Positions 49,529-60,333 are shown, counted from the first letter of the stretch. The stretch: 64,000 bases of DNA from Candidatus Azobacteroides pseudotrichonymphae (GCA_002091395.1 AP017913.1:674001-738000), one strand, 5' to 3'. Numbers and translations are program-made. Notes: generated from the letters alone by a model not told the origin.

Positions 49529-51007
49529 TTAATCAAATTTATTTTGAAACAGAAGTGCTAATCCATTACTAATCATTTGATATGGCCACAATGGGTATAT
49601 TCCAATAAGGACAATCCCAGTGATCAAACAAATTGCAGATAATTTTTCATGCCACGTTGCATCAATTAAATCAATGTGACATTTTTCTTTTAAAACTCCG
49701 TAAAAAATCTTGCCTATCATTTGAAGTATATAAACAGCAGCAATAACAATAGAACAACAAGTAATAATCGTTAATGTTCTATGAAATAAATCTGAATGTT
49801 GAAATGAACCGACAAAAATAGTCATCTCAGAGATAAATCCACTTAATCCAGGAAGACCTAAAGAAGTTAACCCGGCGATTACATAACAAACTGATATAAA
49901 TGGCATAACTTTCATTATTCCTCCTATTTTTCTAATATCACGAGTATGCATTCGTGTATAAATTGATCCAATCAAAGAAAAAAATAACGCAGTCATCAAT
50001 CCGTGAGATAACATTTGCATAAATGCACCAATTGTAGCTGTTTTATTCATCATTAAAATAGCGAACAATACCAATCCACAATGACTCACTGACGAATATG
50101 CATTTATATATTTTAAATCTGTTTGAACAACGGCATTAAATGCCCCGTAAATAACACCAATGCATGTCAATATTAAAAATAACCAACTTAATTCATCAGC
50201 AGCATCCGGCAATAAACATATTGCTACACGAAAACACCCATACCCACCAAGTTTCATTAATACACCTGCATGAAGCATAGAAACAGCTGTTGGAGCAGAA
50301 GCATGACCATCAGGAGACCATGTATGAAAAGGGAATAAAGCACTTAAAATACCAAATCCTAAAAAAGTTGCTACAAAAAATAAACGTTGATACATTATTG
50401 GAATATACAATTTTGCTATTTCTAAAATATTCATTGTTACAGCTCCAGATGTATAATAAATTCCAATAATTCCAAATATTAAAAAAGCTGACCCTCCCAT
50501 TAGCATCAAAGTCAATTTCATAGCTGAATATTCTTTTTCTCCTGATCCCCATAATCCTATCAATAAATACATAGGTATTAAAGCTATTTCATAAAAGAAA
50601 ACCATAGTAAAAAGATCAATAGAGATAAAAAATCCAAATACACCAACTAATAACAAACAATACCAAATAAAATATTCTCTTGCCATATTTTCTATATTCC
50701 ATGAAGAAAAAATCCCTGTGAACATAATAACAATAGATAATATCAACATTAATATTGATATTCCATCTACACCAACAGTATAAGAAATATTCAAAGAAGG
50801 ATACCATTTAGTACTAGATAAAAATAGCATTCCAATATTAGAAATATTGGAATGCTGGAAAAATATGATAGTTAATACAGCAACTAATACAACCAAAACA
50901 GATGCCCCCACTATCATTACGGTTCGTACAAAATTTATTCTTTTGCACAAGAACAACGCAGTAATCATCAGTAATGGAACAATTACAAATAAAGACAATA
51001 TATTCAT
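49529..51007 (-). CDS. nuoM: NADH-quinone oxidoreductase subunit M
   Basis: Antiporter-like membrane subunit, 492 aa. Family marks are FFYEIALIPMYLLIGLWG with the channel glutamate, FPFHTWSPDGHASAPTAVSMLHAGVLMKLGGYG, and DLKYINAYSSVSHCGLV. A perfect 14-bp-arm hairpin occurs inside the coding sequence near the 5' end (50826-50856). Upstream, 544 bases separate it from nuoL and contain another hairpin close to the start, so expression of nuoMN may be set apart from the rest of the cluster. Confidence 0.96.
   Translation of the reverse strand: MNILSLFVIVPLLMITALFLCKRINFVRTVMIVGASVLVVLVAVLTIIFFQHSNISNIGMLFLSSTKWYPSLNISYTVGVDGISILMLILSIVIMFTGIFSSWNIENMAREYFIWYCLLLVGVFGFFISIDLFTMVFFYEIALIPMYLLIGLWGSGEKEYSAMKLTLMLMGGSAFLIFGIIGIYYTSGAVTMNILEIAKLYIPIMYQRLFFVATFLGFGILSALFPFHTWSPDGHASAPTAVSMLHAGVLMKLGGYGCFRVAICLLPDAADELSWLFLILTCIGVIYGAFNAVVQTDLKYINAYSSVSHCGLVLFAILMMNKTATIGAFMQMLSHGLMTALFFSLIGSIYTRMHTRDIRKIGGIMKVMPFISVCYVIAGLTSLGLPGLSGFISEMTIFVGSFQHSDLFHRTLTIITCCSIVIAAVYILQMIGKIFYGVLKEKCHIDLIDATWHEKLSAICLITGIVLIGIYPLWPYQMISNGLALLFQNKFD
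50826..50856. repeat. 14-bp perfect hairpin inside nuoM coding sequence
   Basis: agcattccaatatt (50826-50839) and aatattggaatgct (50843-50856) with a 3-base loop, at about codons 51-61 of nuoM. Unlike most dyads here it includes several G-C pairs. Confidence 0.6.
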
Positions 51008-51551
51008 TCAAATATTTCAATTTTTATACATAAATCTAAAAATATTTCGTTAGATAGTTATAATAAACTATCTAATTTTATTTCTTACAAAACACATTTA
51101 AGATTGATAAAATTTTCACTTAAAATTCACTTAAATAAAAAATTAAGATTAGATTTTCAATCTATTAAAGTTTCAAATTTTAAAAAAAAATACGTTTTTG
51201 TTTTAATACAAACTAAAACTAATCATAATATAAAAACACTACAAAAACACTTTAGCATATTATAATCCGCAGCAATTCAACAAATAATATCTACACACCC
51301 ACATTAAACAATATATTTTATATATTTTGAAAAAATAAAACTGAAAAACAATTATTTGATTCATTATCATAATTATAATGTTATAAAATTTTTAAATATA
51401 ATCTGAAACAACAATTTTAACAATTATAACTACTATATAAGATATCTTTCCTACAAACATTGCAATTGTCATAATCAATAGATTTTTCTGTTAATATTAC
51501 ATTTTTAATTTTTACTATATTACAACAAAAAATTATACGTTTCTATAATTT
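51008..51551. other. Spacer inside the nuo cluster between nuoL and nuoM (544 bp)
   Basis: No ORF is recognised. A 10-bp hairpin lies at 51050-51075. The remaining sequence is A/T runs. Such a gap is unusual in an operon whose genes normally abut. Confidence 0.55.
51050..51075 (-). promoter_or_regulatory. Hairpin 43 bases upstream of nuoM
   Basis: ttagatagtt and aactatctaa are perfect 10-base complements with a 6-base loop. On the minus strand it is in the leader of nuoM: a possible processing or stability element. Confidence 0.4.
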
Positions 51552-53480
51552 TCAAACTACGCCTAACAAAATAAAGCTAATAGCTGTTAATCCTATTACC
51601 CCTGCTAAAAATATCAATATATAAAATTGTAATTTGCCGGATTGTAATAACTTTATTGAAAATGAAATTTTTTGTATTATCAAACCCAATTCATTTATAC
51701 TATTATCAATAACATGCTTATCAAACCATTTAATAGGGATACAAATACACTTAAAAATAACTATTCTTGTCATCCATAGCCAAATTTCATTCAGATAGAA
51801 CCTGTGTAATACTATTTTATAAAATTTACCACAAAAAATAGCAATTTTAGTAGACTTATCATTTTTTTTCAAATACAAAAATGTCGCTGATACAATTCCA
51901 ATTATAATTACAATAATACTCATAAAAGCAACAGTCCAATCAATACGAGTATGGAACGACATACTATCAGTACTAATAAAGATAGAAAACGGCACCAACC
52001 CCCCGAATACGGAAAAAAGACTTAATACAATTAAAGGAACCAACATTAGAATCGATGATTCATGTAGTTCAACATAATTAACATTCAATTTTTTTACATG
52101 ATTCCAAAAAACAAGAAAATATAAACGAAACATATAAAACGATGTTAATCCAACAATTATCAACAATATCCAAAAAACAATCGGTTGAGTATAGAATGCT
52201 GCAGTCAATATCTCATCTTTACTGTAAAATCCAGAAAAAGGAGGAACACCTACAATAGATAAGCAAGCTATAAAAAAAGAAATACTAGTTACAGGCATAT
52301 ATTTGTGCAAACCACCCATATTATTTATATCATTAGTATGAACTAAATGAATTACTGACCCAGCACCTAAAAATAATAAAGATTTAAAAAAAGCATGTGT
52401 AAAAAGATGAAACATTGAAGCCATATAAGCTGAGCCATTACATCCACCATATCCTGATATTCCTATAGCAACCATCATATATGAAATTTGTGAAATAGTA
52501 GAAAAAGCTAATACACGTTTTATATCATTTTGAGTAATGGCAACAATTGATCCAAATAAAGCAGTAAAAGTTCCAATAAATACTATCATTTTCAAAACAT
52601 CATGAGAAGCAAAAAAATAAACAGGAAACAGTCTTGCAATTAAATATACACCAGAAACAACCATTGTAGCTGCATGAATCAAAGCCGATGCAGGAGTTGG
52701 TCCTTCCATTGCATCAGGCAACCAAATATGCAAAGGGAAAATTGCTGATTTACCAGCAGCACCTATAAAAATTAAAGCAAATACCCAAGTAATGACAGAT
52801 AATCCACAGAATACCTCGCCTTTCATAAGTGTAGTTACCAATGCGGCATTATTTTTTATTAACATATTAAAATTAAACGTTTTTGTATAATAAGAAAGGA
52901 TAAGTATTCCTACTAAAAATCCAAAGTCTGCAAACCGAGTGACAATAAATGCCTTTTTGCTTGCAACTACTGCCATAGGCCTAGTATAATAAAACCCTAT
53001 CAATAAATATGAACTTACTCCAACTAATTCCCAAAAAATATACATTTGAAAAATGTTTGTTGCTAACACTAATCCTAACATAGAAAAAACAAATAAAGAA
53101 AGAAAAGCGTAATAACGTTGTTCTCCACTTTCTCCACGCATATACCCCAGACTATAAATATGTACAATAAACGATACAGTTGTAATAACTACTAACATCA
53201 TTATTGAAATTGGATCTAATAAAATACCAAGATCGATTTGTAGTTTATCTGTAAAATGGAACCATTTAAAATTTAGTGGAATAATTTCTCTCCATACTTT
53301 GTTTGTCTTCCCAATTTTAAAAAAATATTGATAAAATATAACATAGGCTATGACAACACATACACCAACGCCTATCGTTCCAATAAGTCCAGACAAATAT
53401 GACTTTATCCTTTTACCTAACAATCCTAACAAAAAGAAAATAACAAAAGGAATAATTATAATTAATGAGCTATATTCCAT
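51552..53480 (-). CDS. nuoL: NADH-quinone oxidoreductase subunit L
   Basis: Largest antiporter-like subunit of complex I, 642 aa, with the long C-terminal lateral helix. Marks are FWELVGVSSYLLIGFYYTRP, GAAGKSAIFPLHIWLPDAMEGPTPASALIHAATMVVSGVYL and NDIKRVLAFSTISQISYM. It follows nuoK after 173 bases and precedes nuoM after 544. Confidence 0.97.
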   Translation of the reverse strand: MEYSSLIIIIPFVIFFLLGLLGKRIKSYLSGLIGTIGVGVCVVIAYVIFYQYFFKIGKTNKVWREIIPLNFKWFHFTDKLQIDLGILLDPISIMMLVVITTVSFIVHIYSLGYMRGESGEQRYYAFLSLFVFSMLGLVLATNIFQMYIFWELVGVSSYLLIGFYYTRPMAVVASKKAFIVTRFADFGFLVGILILSYYTKTFNFNMLIKNNAALVTTLMKGEVFCGLSVITWVFALIFIGAAGKSAIFPLHIWLPDAMEGPTPASALIHAATMVVSGVYLIARLFPVYFFASHDVLKMIVFIGTFTALFGSIVAITQNDIKRVLAFSTISQISYMMVAIGISGYGGCNGSAYMASMFHLFTHAFFKSLLFLGAGSVIHLVHTNDINNMGGLHKYMPVTSISFFIACLSIVGVPPFSGFYSKDEILTAAFYTQPIVFWILLIIVGLTSFYMFRLYFLVFWNHVKKLNVNYVELHESSILMLVPLIVLSLFSVFGGLVPFSIFISTDSMSFHTRIDWTVAFMSIIVIIIGIVSATFLYLKKNDKSTKIAIFCGKFYKIVLHRFYLNEIWLWMTRIVIFKCICIPIKWFDKHVIDNSINELGLIIQKISFSIKLLQSGKLQFYILIFLAGVIGLTAISFILLGVV

Positions 53481-53653
53481 AATATTTTTTACAAATTATT
53501 TAATAAATAATTTTAGTTATCTTTGTTAATGTTTAAATACATATTCATCACTGATATACTTCAACAAAGTATTTAGTAATAAATTAAACCCATTAACACA
53601 TAATACATTTTATCATAAAAATAATTTCGTTAATTTACTAATTCAATTGATGA

Positions 53654-53938
53654 TCAAATTTCAATATTACCTATTGTACGATAAGCATTGATAATTATTG
53701 CTAAAGCCACTACTGTTTCAGAAGCTGTGATAACTATTCCAAAAAAAGTAAAAAACATTCCTTCAAATTGATTAGGAAATAAATACCTATTAAATACAGC
53801 AAAATTTATTTCAACCGCATTCAACATTAATTCCAATGAAACAAGAACAGCAATCATATTTTTTCTAGTAATAAATCCATAAATCCCAATAAAAAACATT
53901 AACGTACTAATTATTAAATAATATTCCATTTTTATCAT
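53654..53938 (-). CDS. nuoK: NADH-quinone oxidoreductase subunit K
   Basis: Small three-helix membrane subunit, 94 aa (an alternative ATG three codons in, MEYYLI, is likely). The two glutamates of the proton path are seen in VSLELMLNAVEINF and TASETVVALAI. Spacing to nuoJ is 290 bases, longer than usual for this pair. Confidence 0.95.
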   Translation of the reverse strand: MIKMEYYLIISTLMFFIGIYGFITRKNMIAVLVSLELMLNAVEINFAVFNRYLFPNQFEGMFFTFFGIVITASETVVALAIIINAYRTIGNIEI

Positions 53939-54228
53939 AACAATCCGTAAAATTATATTATAAATTTAATTTAATTAAATGCACAATTAATTAAAAATCT
54001 TGGTAAGCTAAACAAAAATTGCATTAATAAAAAATTAATATTATTAATCACTAAAATAAAAATTTTACATAAAATTCACTATAAAATTATTACTACTACA
54101 CACATAATGAATTCATTTATTTTTTTTTGTGAAAATCAATTCATAACTATTTTAGTATGAATAATCAATTCAATATACGATCCAAAATTATGATTAATTG
54201 TATTCATAAATTTGACTACATATGGCTA

Positions 54229-54750
54229 TTATTCACTCTTCGCAATTAATATGCCACCTATAATACAAACAAACAGAAGTAAACTCAACACTTCAAATGG
54301 TAAAAAATATTGGTATTTTTCTACACCAATTAAATATTTACCAATCAATTTCATATCAATTTCCATATCACCTTCTATCATACAATTATTTGTATAAATA
54401 AATTGATGATTCAATAAAGCAAATGAAGTAACCAAAACTCCAGATAGTGTAATCACAGTAGCAATAATACATTTTATACTTCTATTTCGTTTAAAAGCTT
54501 TAACATTGCTATCAGTAAGAAAAACAGCAAATATAAACAATATCACAACTCCACCAACGTATACAGATATTTGAATAGCAGCTAAAAAATGGTAATTTAG
54601 AAACAAATAAAATCCAGCTGTACATAACAATACTAAAAACAAATAAGTGATCGATCTAAATAAATTTCTTGACAATACAGCCAACATAGATAATATTATA
54701 CTTATCACTCCTAACAAAACAAACACCATAAAACTAACAATTGAACTCAT
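54229..54750 (-). CDS. nuoJ: NADH-quinone oxidoreductase subunit J
   Basis: Membrane subunit, 173 aa, with five hydrophobic segments. The family mark is AIQISVYVGGVVILFIFAV (the pi-bulge helix region). Start overlaps the nuoI stop by ATGA. The last part FEVLSLLLFVCIIGGILIAKSE matches the C-terminal helix. Confidence 0.94.
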   Translation of the reverse strand: MSSIVSFMVFVLLGVISIILSMLAVLSRNLFRSITYLFLVLLCTAGFYLFLNYHFLAAIQISVYVGGVVILFIFAVFLTDSNVKAFKRNRSIKCIIATVITLSGVLVTSFALLNHQFIYTNNCMIEGDMEIDMKLIGKYLIGVEKYQYFLPFEVLSLLLFVCIIGGILIAKSE

Positions 54751-55214
54751 ATTTTACCATTTTTTATTAAAGAAGAATTTTCTTTATTCAATTTTTTATA
54801 TAATCTTGACCGATTAAAAATTGCATGTTCAAACCCAGTTTCCCATGTAATTGCATTTTGTGGACAATTAGTAGTACAGATAGAACAAAAAGTACAACTT
54901 CCAACATCATATATATATTTATCCAAAACTCTCTTACAACTACCAGTAATTTCGCTTAATTCATTTTTTGTAATTATTTTAATAGTGCCATTAGGACAAT
55001 TCAGTTGACAAATACCACAAGCTGTACACCTATGCTGATTCTTCCAATTGTGAAACATTACAAGTGTTCCACGAAATCTGCTATATGGAAATACTTTCCC
55101 TCTATTTTCTGGGTATTGCTCAGTTAATTTCTTTCGAAAGAAATTAAGTATTGTGACATACATTCCTTGTATTAAATACAAAATGTTTACAACAATATTT
55201 TTAATATGATTCAT
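54747..55214 (-). CDS. nuoI: NADH-quinone oxidoreductase subunit I (2x[4Fe-4S])
   Basis: Peripheral ferredoxin-like subunit that carries clusters N6a and N6b. The protein is 155 aa from ATG 55214, chosen because it overlaps the nuoH stop by ATGA; an upstream start at 55229 would add five residues. Two complete motifs are [12 protein letters not shown] and [12 protein letters not shown]. With nuoE, nuoF and nuoG absent here, NuoI and NuoB would be the remaining iron-sulfur subunits and the likely entry for electrons from ferredoxin or another donor. Confidence 0.95.
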   Translation of the reverse strand: MNHIKNIVVNILYLIQGMYVTILNFFRKKLTEQYPENRGKVFPYSRFRGTLVMFHNWKNQHRCTACGICQLNCPNGTIKIITKNELSEITGSCKRVLDKYIYDVGSCTFCSICTTNCPQNAITWETGFEHAIFNRSRLYKKLNKENSSLIKNGKI

Positions 55215-56284
55215 AAATACATCATCCAAAAAAACATAAATAAAATATTAACTAAACTAATAGGCATTAAAATCTTCCATTCTAACTTTAAAAGTTGATC
55301 TATTCTTAAACGAGGCATTGTCCAACGTACCCATAGTGCTAGAAATATACAAACAAATATTTTAGAAAATAACCATATTATTGGTGGAATATGATCCATG
55401 ATTTCATTAAATAAATCCCAACCGATAATATGCAATGGCATCCACCCTCCCAAAAATAATGTACTCGCAATAGCAGCAACAATAAACATATTCAAATATT
55501 CAGCTAAATAAAAAAATCCAAATTGAATTCCAGAATATTCAGTATGATAACCAGCTGTTAATTCGGACTCAGCCTCTGGCAAATCGAAAGGACCGCGATT
55601 AGTTTCTGCATGTCCTGAGATTAAATAAACAATAAAAGCAATAATTGTAGGAATTCCACCTCTGAATATATTCCATACATAAAATTGTTGTTCTACAATG
55701 ACAGACAATTTTAAAGACCCAGAAAGTATAACAATAATCATCAATGACAGTCCACAAGACAGTTCATAAGAAATCAATTGTGCCCCAGAACGCATAGCAC
55801 CAATTATTGTATATTTGTTGTTAGAAGCCCAACCAGCTAATAAGATCCCTACAACTCCAATTGAAGAAATAGACAAAAAATAAAACACTCCCATATTAAA
55901 ATCTATTACATGTAACCCCCGATCAAATGGAATAGCTCCAAACGTACACATAGAAGCAATAATTACAAGATATATAGCCAACCGAAACAAAAAAACATCA
56001 ACCCCATTTATTTTGATCACTTCTTTTAATAGTATTTTGATCATATCAGCTACTGGTTGGAAAATTCCAAAAGGACCTACACGCATAGGACCTAAACGAC
56101 ATTGGAAAAAAGCACAAATCTTTCGTTCTAAATAAATAAGCACAAGTGCCAATACTGCATAAAATACTAAAATAAAAATACCTACTAAAAAAAAATCAAT
56201 AAATAAAACACAACTATCTGTAAAATACACATGAAGAAATTTATCAACACAATTCAAAACTATACTGAAATGAAACATAATCAA
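55211..56284 (-). CDS. nuoH: NADH-quinone oxidoreductase subunit H
   Basis: Membrane subunit at the quinone site, 357 aa, eight or so helices. Marks are [32 protein letters not shown] and [23 protein letters not shown]. The N-terminus ([16 protein letters not shown]) is slightly longer than average. It begins 41 bases after nuoCD and overlaps nuoI by 4 bases. Confidence 0.96.
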   Translation of the reverse strand: MIMFHFSIVLNCVDKFLHVYFTDSCVLFIDFFLVGIFILVFYAVLALVLIYLERKICAFFQCRLGPMRVGPFGIFQPVADMIKILLKEVIKINGVDVFLFRLAIYLVIIASMCTFGAIPFDRGLHVIDFNMGVFYFLSISSIGVVGILLAGWASNNKYTIIGAMRSGAQLISYELSCGLSLMIIVILSGSLKLSVIVEQQFYVWNIFRGGIPTIIAFIVYLISGHAETNRGPFDLPEAESELTAGYHTEYSGIQFGFFYLAEYLNMFIVAAIASTLFLGGWMPLHIIGWDLFNEIMDHIPPIIWLFSKIFVCIFLALWVRWTMPRLRIDQLLKLEWKILMPISLVNILFMFFWMMYL

Positions 56285-56325
56285 TTAATTAGATATTACC
56301 ATAAAATTTTTAAAATTTTTTTTAT

Positions 56326-57927
56326 TTATCTGTCAATACATGGAACAACGTAATCTAAAGAACCACCAAGCATGACTAGATCTGCTATTTTTGTTCCTAT
56401 AGCAATGCTTTTCAATGCATTTACCAATGGTATACAAGGAGAACGAAATTTAACACGATAAGGATATTTATCACCTCTACTACAAATAAATATGCTAAAC
56501 TCTCCCCTAGCACCTTCTACACGTTGATAAAATTCTCCTTCAGGAAGTTTAATAATAGTTTTTGTCTTAGTTACATAAGCACCACTAGGTATATTATCTA
56601 TCAACTGTTCTATAATTTTTAAAGACTCTTCTATTTCATCTAGTCTAACAATATAACGATCAAATGTCAATCCATCTGTTCTGAGTATTTCTTTAAAATC
56701 AACATATTTATAAGCAGAATATGGGTCTATCTTACGGACATCATTACTCCATCCAGAAGCACGGCCAGTTGGGCCAGTAGCTCCTAATGAAATGGCTTGC
56801 TCTTTACTCAAGTATCCAACATTTTTCATTCTCCCATTCGCAATAGGATTATTCGTAAACAAAAAATGATGCTCTTTCAACATTTTACGCATATACGGGA
56901 TAAATCTTTTTATTTTTCGTTGAAAATTCGGATGAATATCATTAATTATTCCACCAATTACATTATAATTAGCCATTAAACGAGCTCCACAAGTCTCCTC
57001 AAAAATACTCATAATATTTTCTCTATCTCTCATCCCATATATAAAAGCAGTGATTGATCCCATATCCATTGCCATACATCCCCATCCTAATAAATGAGAG
57101 GCAATACGAGTCAGTTCATCAATGATAATACGAACATAACTCGCACGATCTGGGACCTCCAAGCCCAATCCTTTTTCTACAACTAGACACATTCCATGCC
57201 GATTAATACTACCAGAAAGATAGTCTAATCTCTCAGTCAAATGCAACAGTTGCTGATAAGTATAGGTTTCACACATTTTTTCAATACCACGATGAATATA
57301 CCCAAAATTTGGATCTATTTTTTTAATAATTTCACCATCTAACACAATACGTAAATGAAGGACACCATGAGTAGATGGGTGTTGAGGCCCAAAATTTACA
57401 ACAAAATCATTTTTTTCAAAAATACTATCACCATCATTTATTTTTTCCATATCAGTCAATTTTTCGTTAGAAAATGGAATATGATTTACTTCCAAACTAG
57501 GATCATAATCTTTCCGAAATGGATAACCGCACCAATCCTGACGTAAAAACAAACGACGCATATCAACATTATTGATAAATTTAATGCCAAAAAAATCATG
57601 AATTTCTCGTTCATACAACCCTGCTGATTGCCACAAATCAAAAATAGAGTCAAAATGTGGATTTTTTCTATCATTTGTATGAGTTTTCACTAATACTGTA
57701 TAAGCTGGAAATTGAGTAGAAGACAAATTGTAAATAACACCAAAACTATCCTCATAATCTACTCCAATAATGTCCACAAGAAAGTCAAACAATAATTTTT
57801 CGTTGTTTTTCAAAAAAACAACCGTCTGTCTAAGTTTTTCTTTTGAAATTGAAACTGTATAGATTTTATCTGTTATTTTAGAAACACTTAAAGAAAATTG
57901 CATCAATAATTCTTCAATAATTTTCAT
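56326..57927 (-). CDS. nuoCD: NADH-quinone oxidoreductase fused subunits C and D
   Basis: A 533-aa fusion. Residues 1 to about 155 match NuoC (AGLYEREIHDFFGIKF, RRLFLRQDWCGYPFRKDY). From about 170 the NuoD (49 kDa) part follows: VNFGPQHPSTHGVLHL with the quinone-site histidines, IGYIHRGIEKMCE-type helix, and the C-terminal GGSLDYVVPCIDR. The NuoCD fusion is common in Bacteroidota and E. coli. Downstream genes follow closely (nuoH after 41 bases). Confidence 0.96.
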   Translation of the reverse strand: MKIIEELLMQFSLSVSKITDKIYTVSISKEKLRQTVVFLKNNEKLLFDFLVDIIGVDYEDSFGVIYNLSSTQFPAYTVLVKTHTNDRKNPHFDSIFDLWQSAGLYEREIHDFFGIKFINNVDMRRLFLRQDWCGYPFRKDYDPSLEVNHIPFSNEKLTDMEKINDGDSIFEKNDFVVNFGPQHPSTHGVLHLRIVLDGEIIKKIDPNFGYIHRGIEKMCETYTYQQLLHLTERLDYLSGSINRHGMCLVVEKGLGLEVPDRASYVRIIIDELTRIASHLLGWGCMAMDMGSITAFIYGMRDRENIMSIFEETCGARLMANYNVIGGIINDIHPNFQRKIKRFIPYMRKMLKEHHFLFTNNPIANGRMKNVGYLSKEQAISLGATGPTGRASGWSNDVRKIDPYSAYKYVDFKEILRTDGLTFDRYIVRLDEIEESLKIIEQLIDNIPSGAYVTKTKTIIKLPEGEFYQRVEGARGEFSIFICSRGDKYPYRVKFRSPCIPLVNALKSIAIGTKIADLVMLGGSLDYVVPCIDR

Positions 57928-57959
57928 TGCTTACTTTTTTCATAAAATATTTTCTATTT

Positions 57960-58520
57960 CTACTTTGATAACTTAAAAAAATTTTGCATTTTGATTTTCC
58001 GAGCTAATTGCATCATGCCATAAATCATAGCATTTGGACAAGGAGGACAACCAGGAATATAAACATCCACTGGAATAATTTTGTCAACTCCAAGAACTAC
58101 ATTATAAGAATTTTTAAATGGACCACCACTAATCGCACAATTTCCAAAAGCCATAACATATTTTGGATCAGCCATCTGATTATATAAGCGCTTCAATACT
58201 GGAGCCATTTTATAAACAATAGTTCCACAACAAAAAACCACATCTGCTTGCCTAGGACTATTTCGTGTAATTTCCCACCCAAAACGAGCAAAGTCATAAC
58301 GAGCAGCGCCTAAACACATAAACTCTATAGCACAACAACTGGTAGCAAATGTTAATGGCCAAACAGAATTAGAACGACCCCAATTTATTAAAGTATTTAA
58401 TTTAGTTAAAACAACGTTTGTATCATTTGCAATTAATTCTTTCAAACATTCCTCAATGTATTCGTTATCTTTAAAATCCTCATTCTTTATATTTCGTATA
58501 TAAATGTTATCTATTCCCAT
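57960..58520 (-). CDS. nuoB: NADH-quinone oxidoreductase subunit B
   Basis: Carries cluster N2 next to the quinone site. The protein is 186 aa from ATG 58520; a TTG 21 bases earlier is less likely. Cluster ligands are visible: [10 protein letters not shown] (tandem CC), [12 protein letters not shown] region, [10 protein letters not shown] and [11 protein letters not shown]. The start overlaps the nuoA stop by 10 bases. A 32-base gap leads to nuoCD. Confidence 0.96.
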   Translation of the reverse strand: MGIDNIYIRNIKNEDFKDNEYIEECLKELIANDTNVVLTKLNTLINWGRSNSVWPLTFATSCCAIEFMCLGAARYDFARFGWEITRNSPRQADVVFCCGTIVYKMAPVLKRLYNQMADPKYVMAFGNCAISGGPFKNSYNVVLGVDKIIPVDVYIPGCPPCPNAMIYGMMQLARKIKMQNFFKLSK

Positions 58521-58864
58521 TGTAATACCCCCTTTCCCCAAGCATAAATCAATCCAAATATCAATACAACGAAAAAAAACATTATATAATATAAACTATC
58601 TTTCCCTAAATCTTTGATAATACCTGCCAAAGGAAATAATAACACAGTCTCTATATCAAACACCATGTAGAGAATAGCAAAAAGATAATAACCAACCTTA
58701 AACTGTCCCCAAGAAGCTCCTCTTGTAGGAATTCCGCATTCATATGGCTCTCCTTTCAAAGAGTTTGTAGATTTTGGAGAAAGCGCACACGATATAAATA
58801 AAGCTCCAGTTACCATGAAAATAGCCGCCAGCAAAATAGTAAAAAATAGAGCAGAATTAGTCAT
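58511..58864 (-). CDS. nuoA: NADH-quinone oxidoreductase subunit A
   Basis: First gene of the cluster: a three-helix membrane subunit, 117 aa from ATG 58864. An in-frame ATG at 58894 would add ten residues; the shorter form matches the usual family length. Marks are [12 protein letters not shown] and [24 protein letters not shown], with the acidic residues of the quinone-linked loop. A candidate promoter and a 5' stem-loop precede it. Confidence 0.94.
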   Translation of the reverse strand: MTNSALFFTILLAAIFMVTGALFISCALSPKSTNSLKGEPYECGIPTRGASWGQFKVGYYLFAILYMVFDIETVLLFPLAGIIKDLGKDSLYYIMFFFVVLIFGLIYAWGKGVLQWE

Positions 58865-58898
58865 ACACAAGTACAAATTTGCTTTTATAAACATTTAT

Positions 58899-58920
58899 GT
58901 TATACATAAAAATGTATAAC
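58899..58920 (-). promoter_or_regulatory. Stem-loop in the nuoA leader
   Basis: gttatacat and atgtataac are perfect 9-base complements around aaaa. On the minus strand it is near the expected 5' end of the nuo mRNA, about 35 bases before the preferred nuoA start, so it could protect the transcript or bind a regulator. Confidence 0.4.
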
Positions 58921-58934
58921 CAAGTATACTACAT

Positions 58935-58963
58935 GAAAAGTAGATATATATCCACAATACAAA
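58935..58963 (-). promoter_or_regulatory. Possible Bacteroidales-type promoter of the nuo cluster
   Basis: On the minus strand TTTG (58963-58960) is followed after 17 bases by TACTTTTC (58942-58935), close to the -33 TTTG and -7 TAnnTTTG consensus of Bacteroides. Spacing is short by about 2 bases. Weak evidence. Confidence 0.25.
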
Positions 58964-59529
58964 TAAAACTACTATGGCAATTTAACAAAATTTTAAAAAA
59001 ATATCTAGATATACAGTCATTAATATTTTCCATCAATTAAAAATACAGATTACAATTTTTGACCATTAAATCAATAAACAGAATAACATAACATTTATGA
59101 CATGCATTTTTAGTTCAAAAATTGAATTAAAAACCATAAATTCAATTAATCAATCATTCTTTTAATTTAAATTTTAAACACCTAAACGTAATTAGTTATA
59201 CAATAACAGAAAAAATTATAAAAGAACAAACTAGTTATATGACAAATACAACCAACTACAAAATAAAATAATAACTAAGATTACATATTTAACATTTACA
59301 ATTAAAACTCATTGTTGTCATACTATAGTTTATTTCATTTTAAAATATATTTTTTTAAAAATTGACATTAGTAAAGCTAATTATTTTATATTAAACGTTA
59401 AATTATTATAAGCACTGTATAAAAATAATTTTATTTCATTTTTTATTAACTAATGAGACTATTACTACATTTGCGTAAAAATGTACATCATAACAGCACA
59501 AACTACTCATATATGAAACAATTAATGAA

Positions 59530-60333
59530 ATGACAAAAAGTATTACAAGTACACAAAATTTTCGCATTAAAAATATTCAAAAACTACGAACAAAAGTATA
59601 CGAACGTAGATTACAAAAACTTTTCATTATAGAAGGTGTACGAGAACTTGACTTAGCCATACTAGGAAAATACATAATAGATTCAATATACATTTATTCA
59701 GAATTGTTTGAAAAATACAATTATGCTAAAATTATAGACAATATCAATATGGATATTGTTTATAAAACTAATAAAGCAGTTTTTGAAAAAATTGCCTATC
59801 GAAACAATTCTCAAGGGATTTTAGCACTAGCAAAACCAAAACTACACTTACTAAAGGATTTATATTTATCAAATAATCCTTTTGTTATTGTATTAGAATC
59901 GATAGAAAAACCAGGAAACCTCGGAGCTATTCTTCGTACAGCTGACGCTGCTAAAATTGATGCAGTAATAATCTGCAATAAATCAACTGATATTTATAAC
60001 CCAAGTGTTATTCGAACAAGTATTGGCTGTGTATTTACTATCCAAATTGCTATTGGCTCTAATAAAGAAATTTTTACTTACCTAAAAAAAAAATCCATCC
60101 AAATAATTGCTACTAAAATTGATGCATTTGAAAGCTATTACAATACAAACTTTACCTCTTCTTCAGCAATCATAATAGGAGCAGAAGCAAATGGATTAAC
60201 TGACTTTTGGATAAACAATGCTCACAAACAAATAAAAATTCCAATGCGTGGCACTATAGATTCTTTAAATGTTTCAACATCTACTGCAATCATTATTTTT
60301 GAAGCTATACGGCAAAGATACTGTATTAAATAA
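59530..60333 (+). CDS. TrmH/SpoU-family RNA 2'-O-methyltransferase
   Basis: A 267-aa SPOUT enzyme that methylates ribose in rRNA or tRNA with SAM. The N-terminal substrate-binding part starts ITSTQNFRIKNIQKLRTKVYERR and leads to FIIEGVREL. The knotted SPOUT domain has VLESIEKPGNLGAILRTADAAKIDAVI (motif 1), GAEANGL (motif 2) and IPMRGTIDSLNVSTSTAI (motif 3). It is RlmB/TrmH-like, but the target nucleotide is unclear. A strong terminator hairpin follows. Confidence 0.92.
   Translation: MTKSITSTQNFRIKNIQKLRTKVYERRLQKLFIIEGVRELDLAILGKYIIDSIYIYSELFEKYNYAKIIDNINMDIVYKTNKAVFEKIAYRNNSQGILALAKPKLHLLKDLYLSNNPFVIVLESIEKPGNLGAILRTADAAKIDAVIICNKSTDIYNPSVIRTSIGCVFTIQIAIGSNKEIFTYLKKKSIQIIATKIDAFESYYNTNFTSSSAIIIGAEANGLTDFWINNAHKQIKIPMRGTIDSLNVSTSTAIIIFEAIRQRYCIK

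Larger units (their letters stand above)
58865..59529. other. Spacer between divergent nuoA and SpoU methyltransferase genes (665 bp)
   Basis: Contains the nuoA leader hairpin (58899-58920) and a possible promoter (58935-58963). The half near the methyltransferase gene has no recognisable element. Confidence 0.55.
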
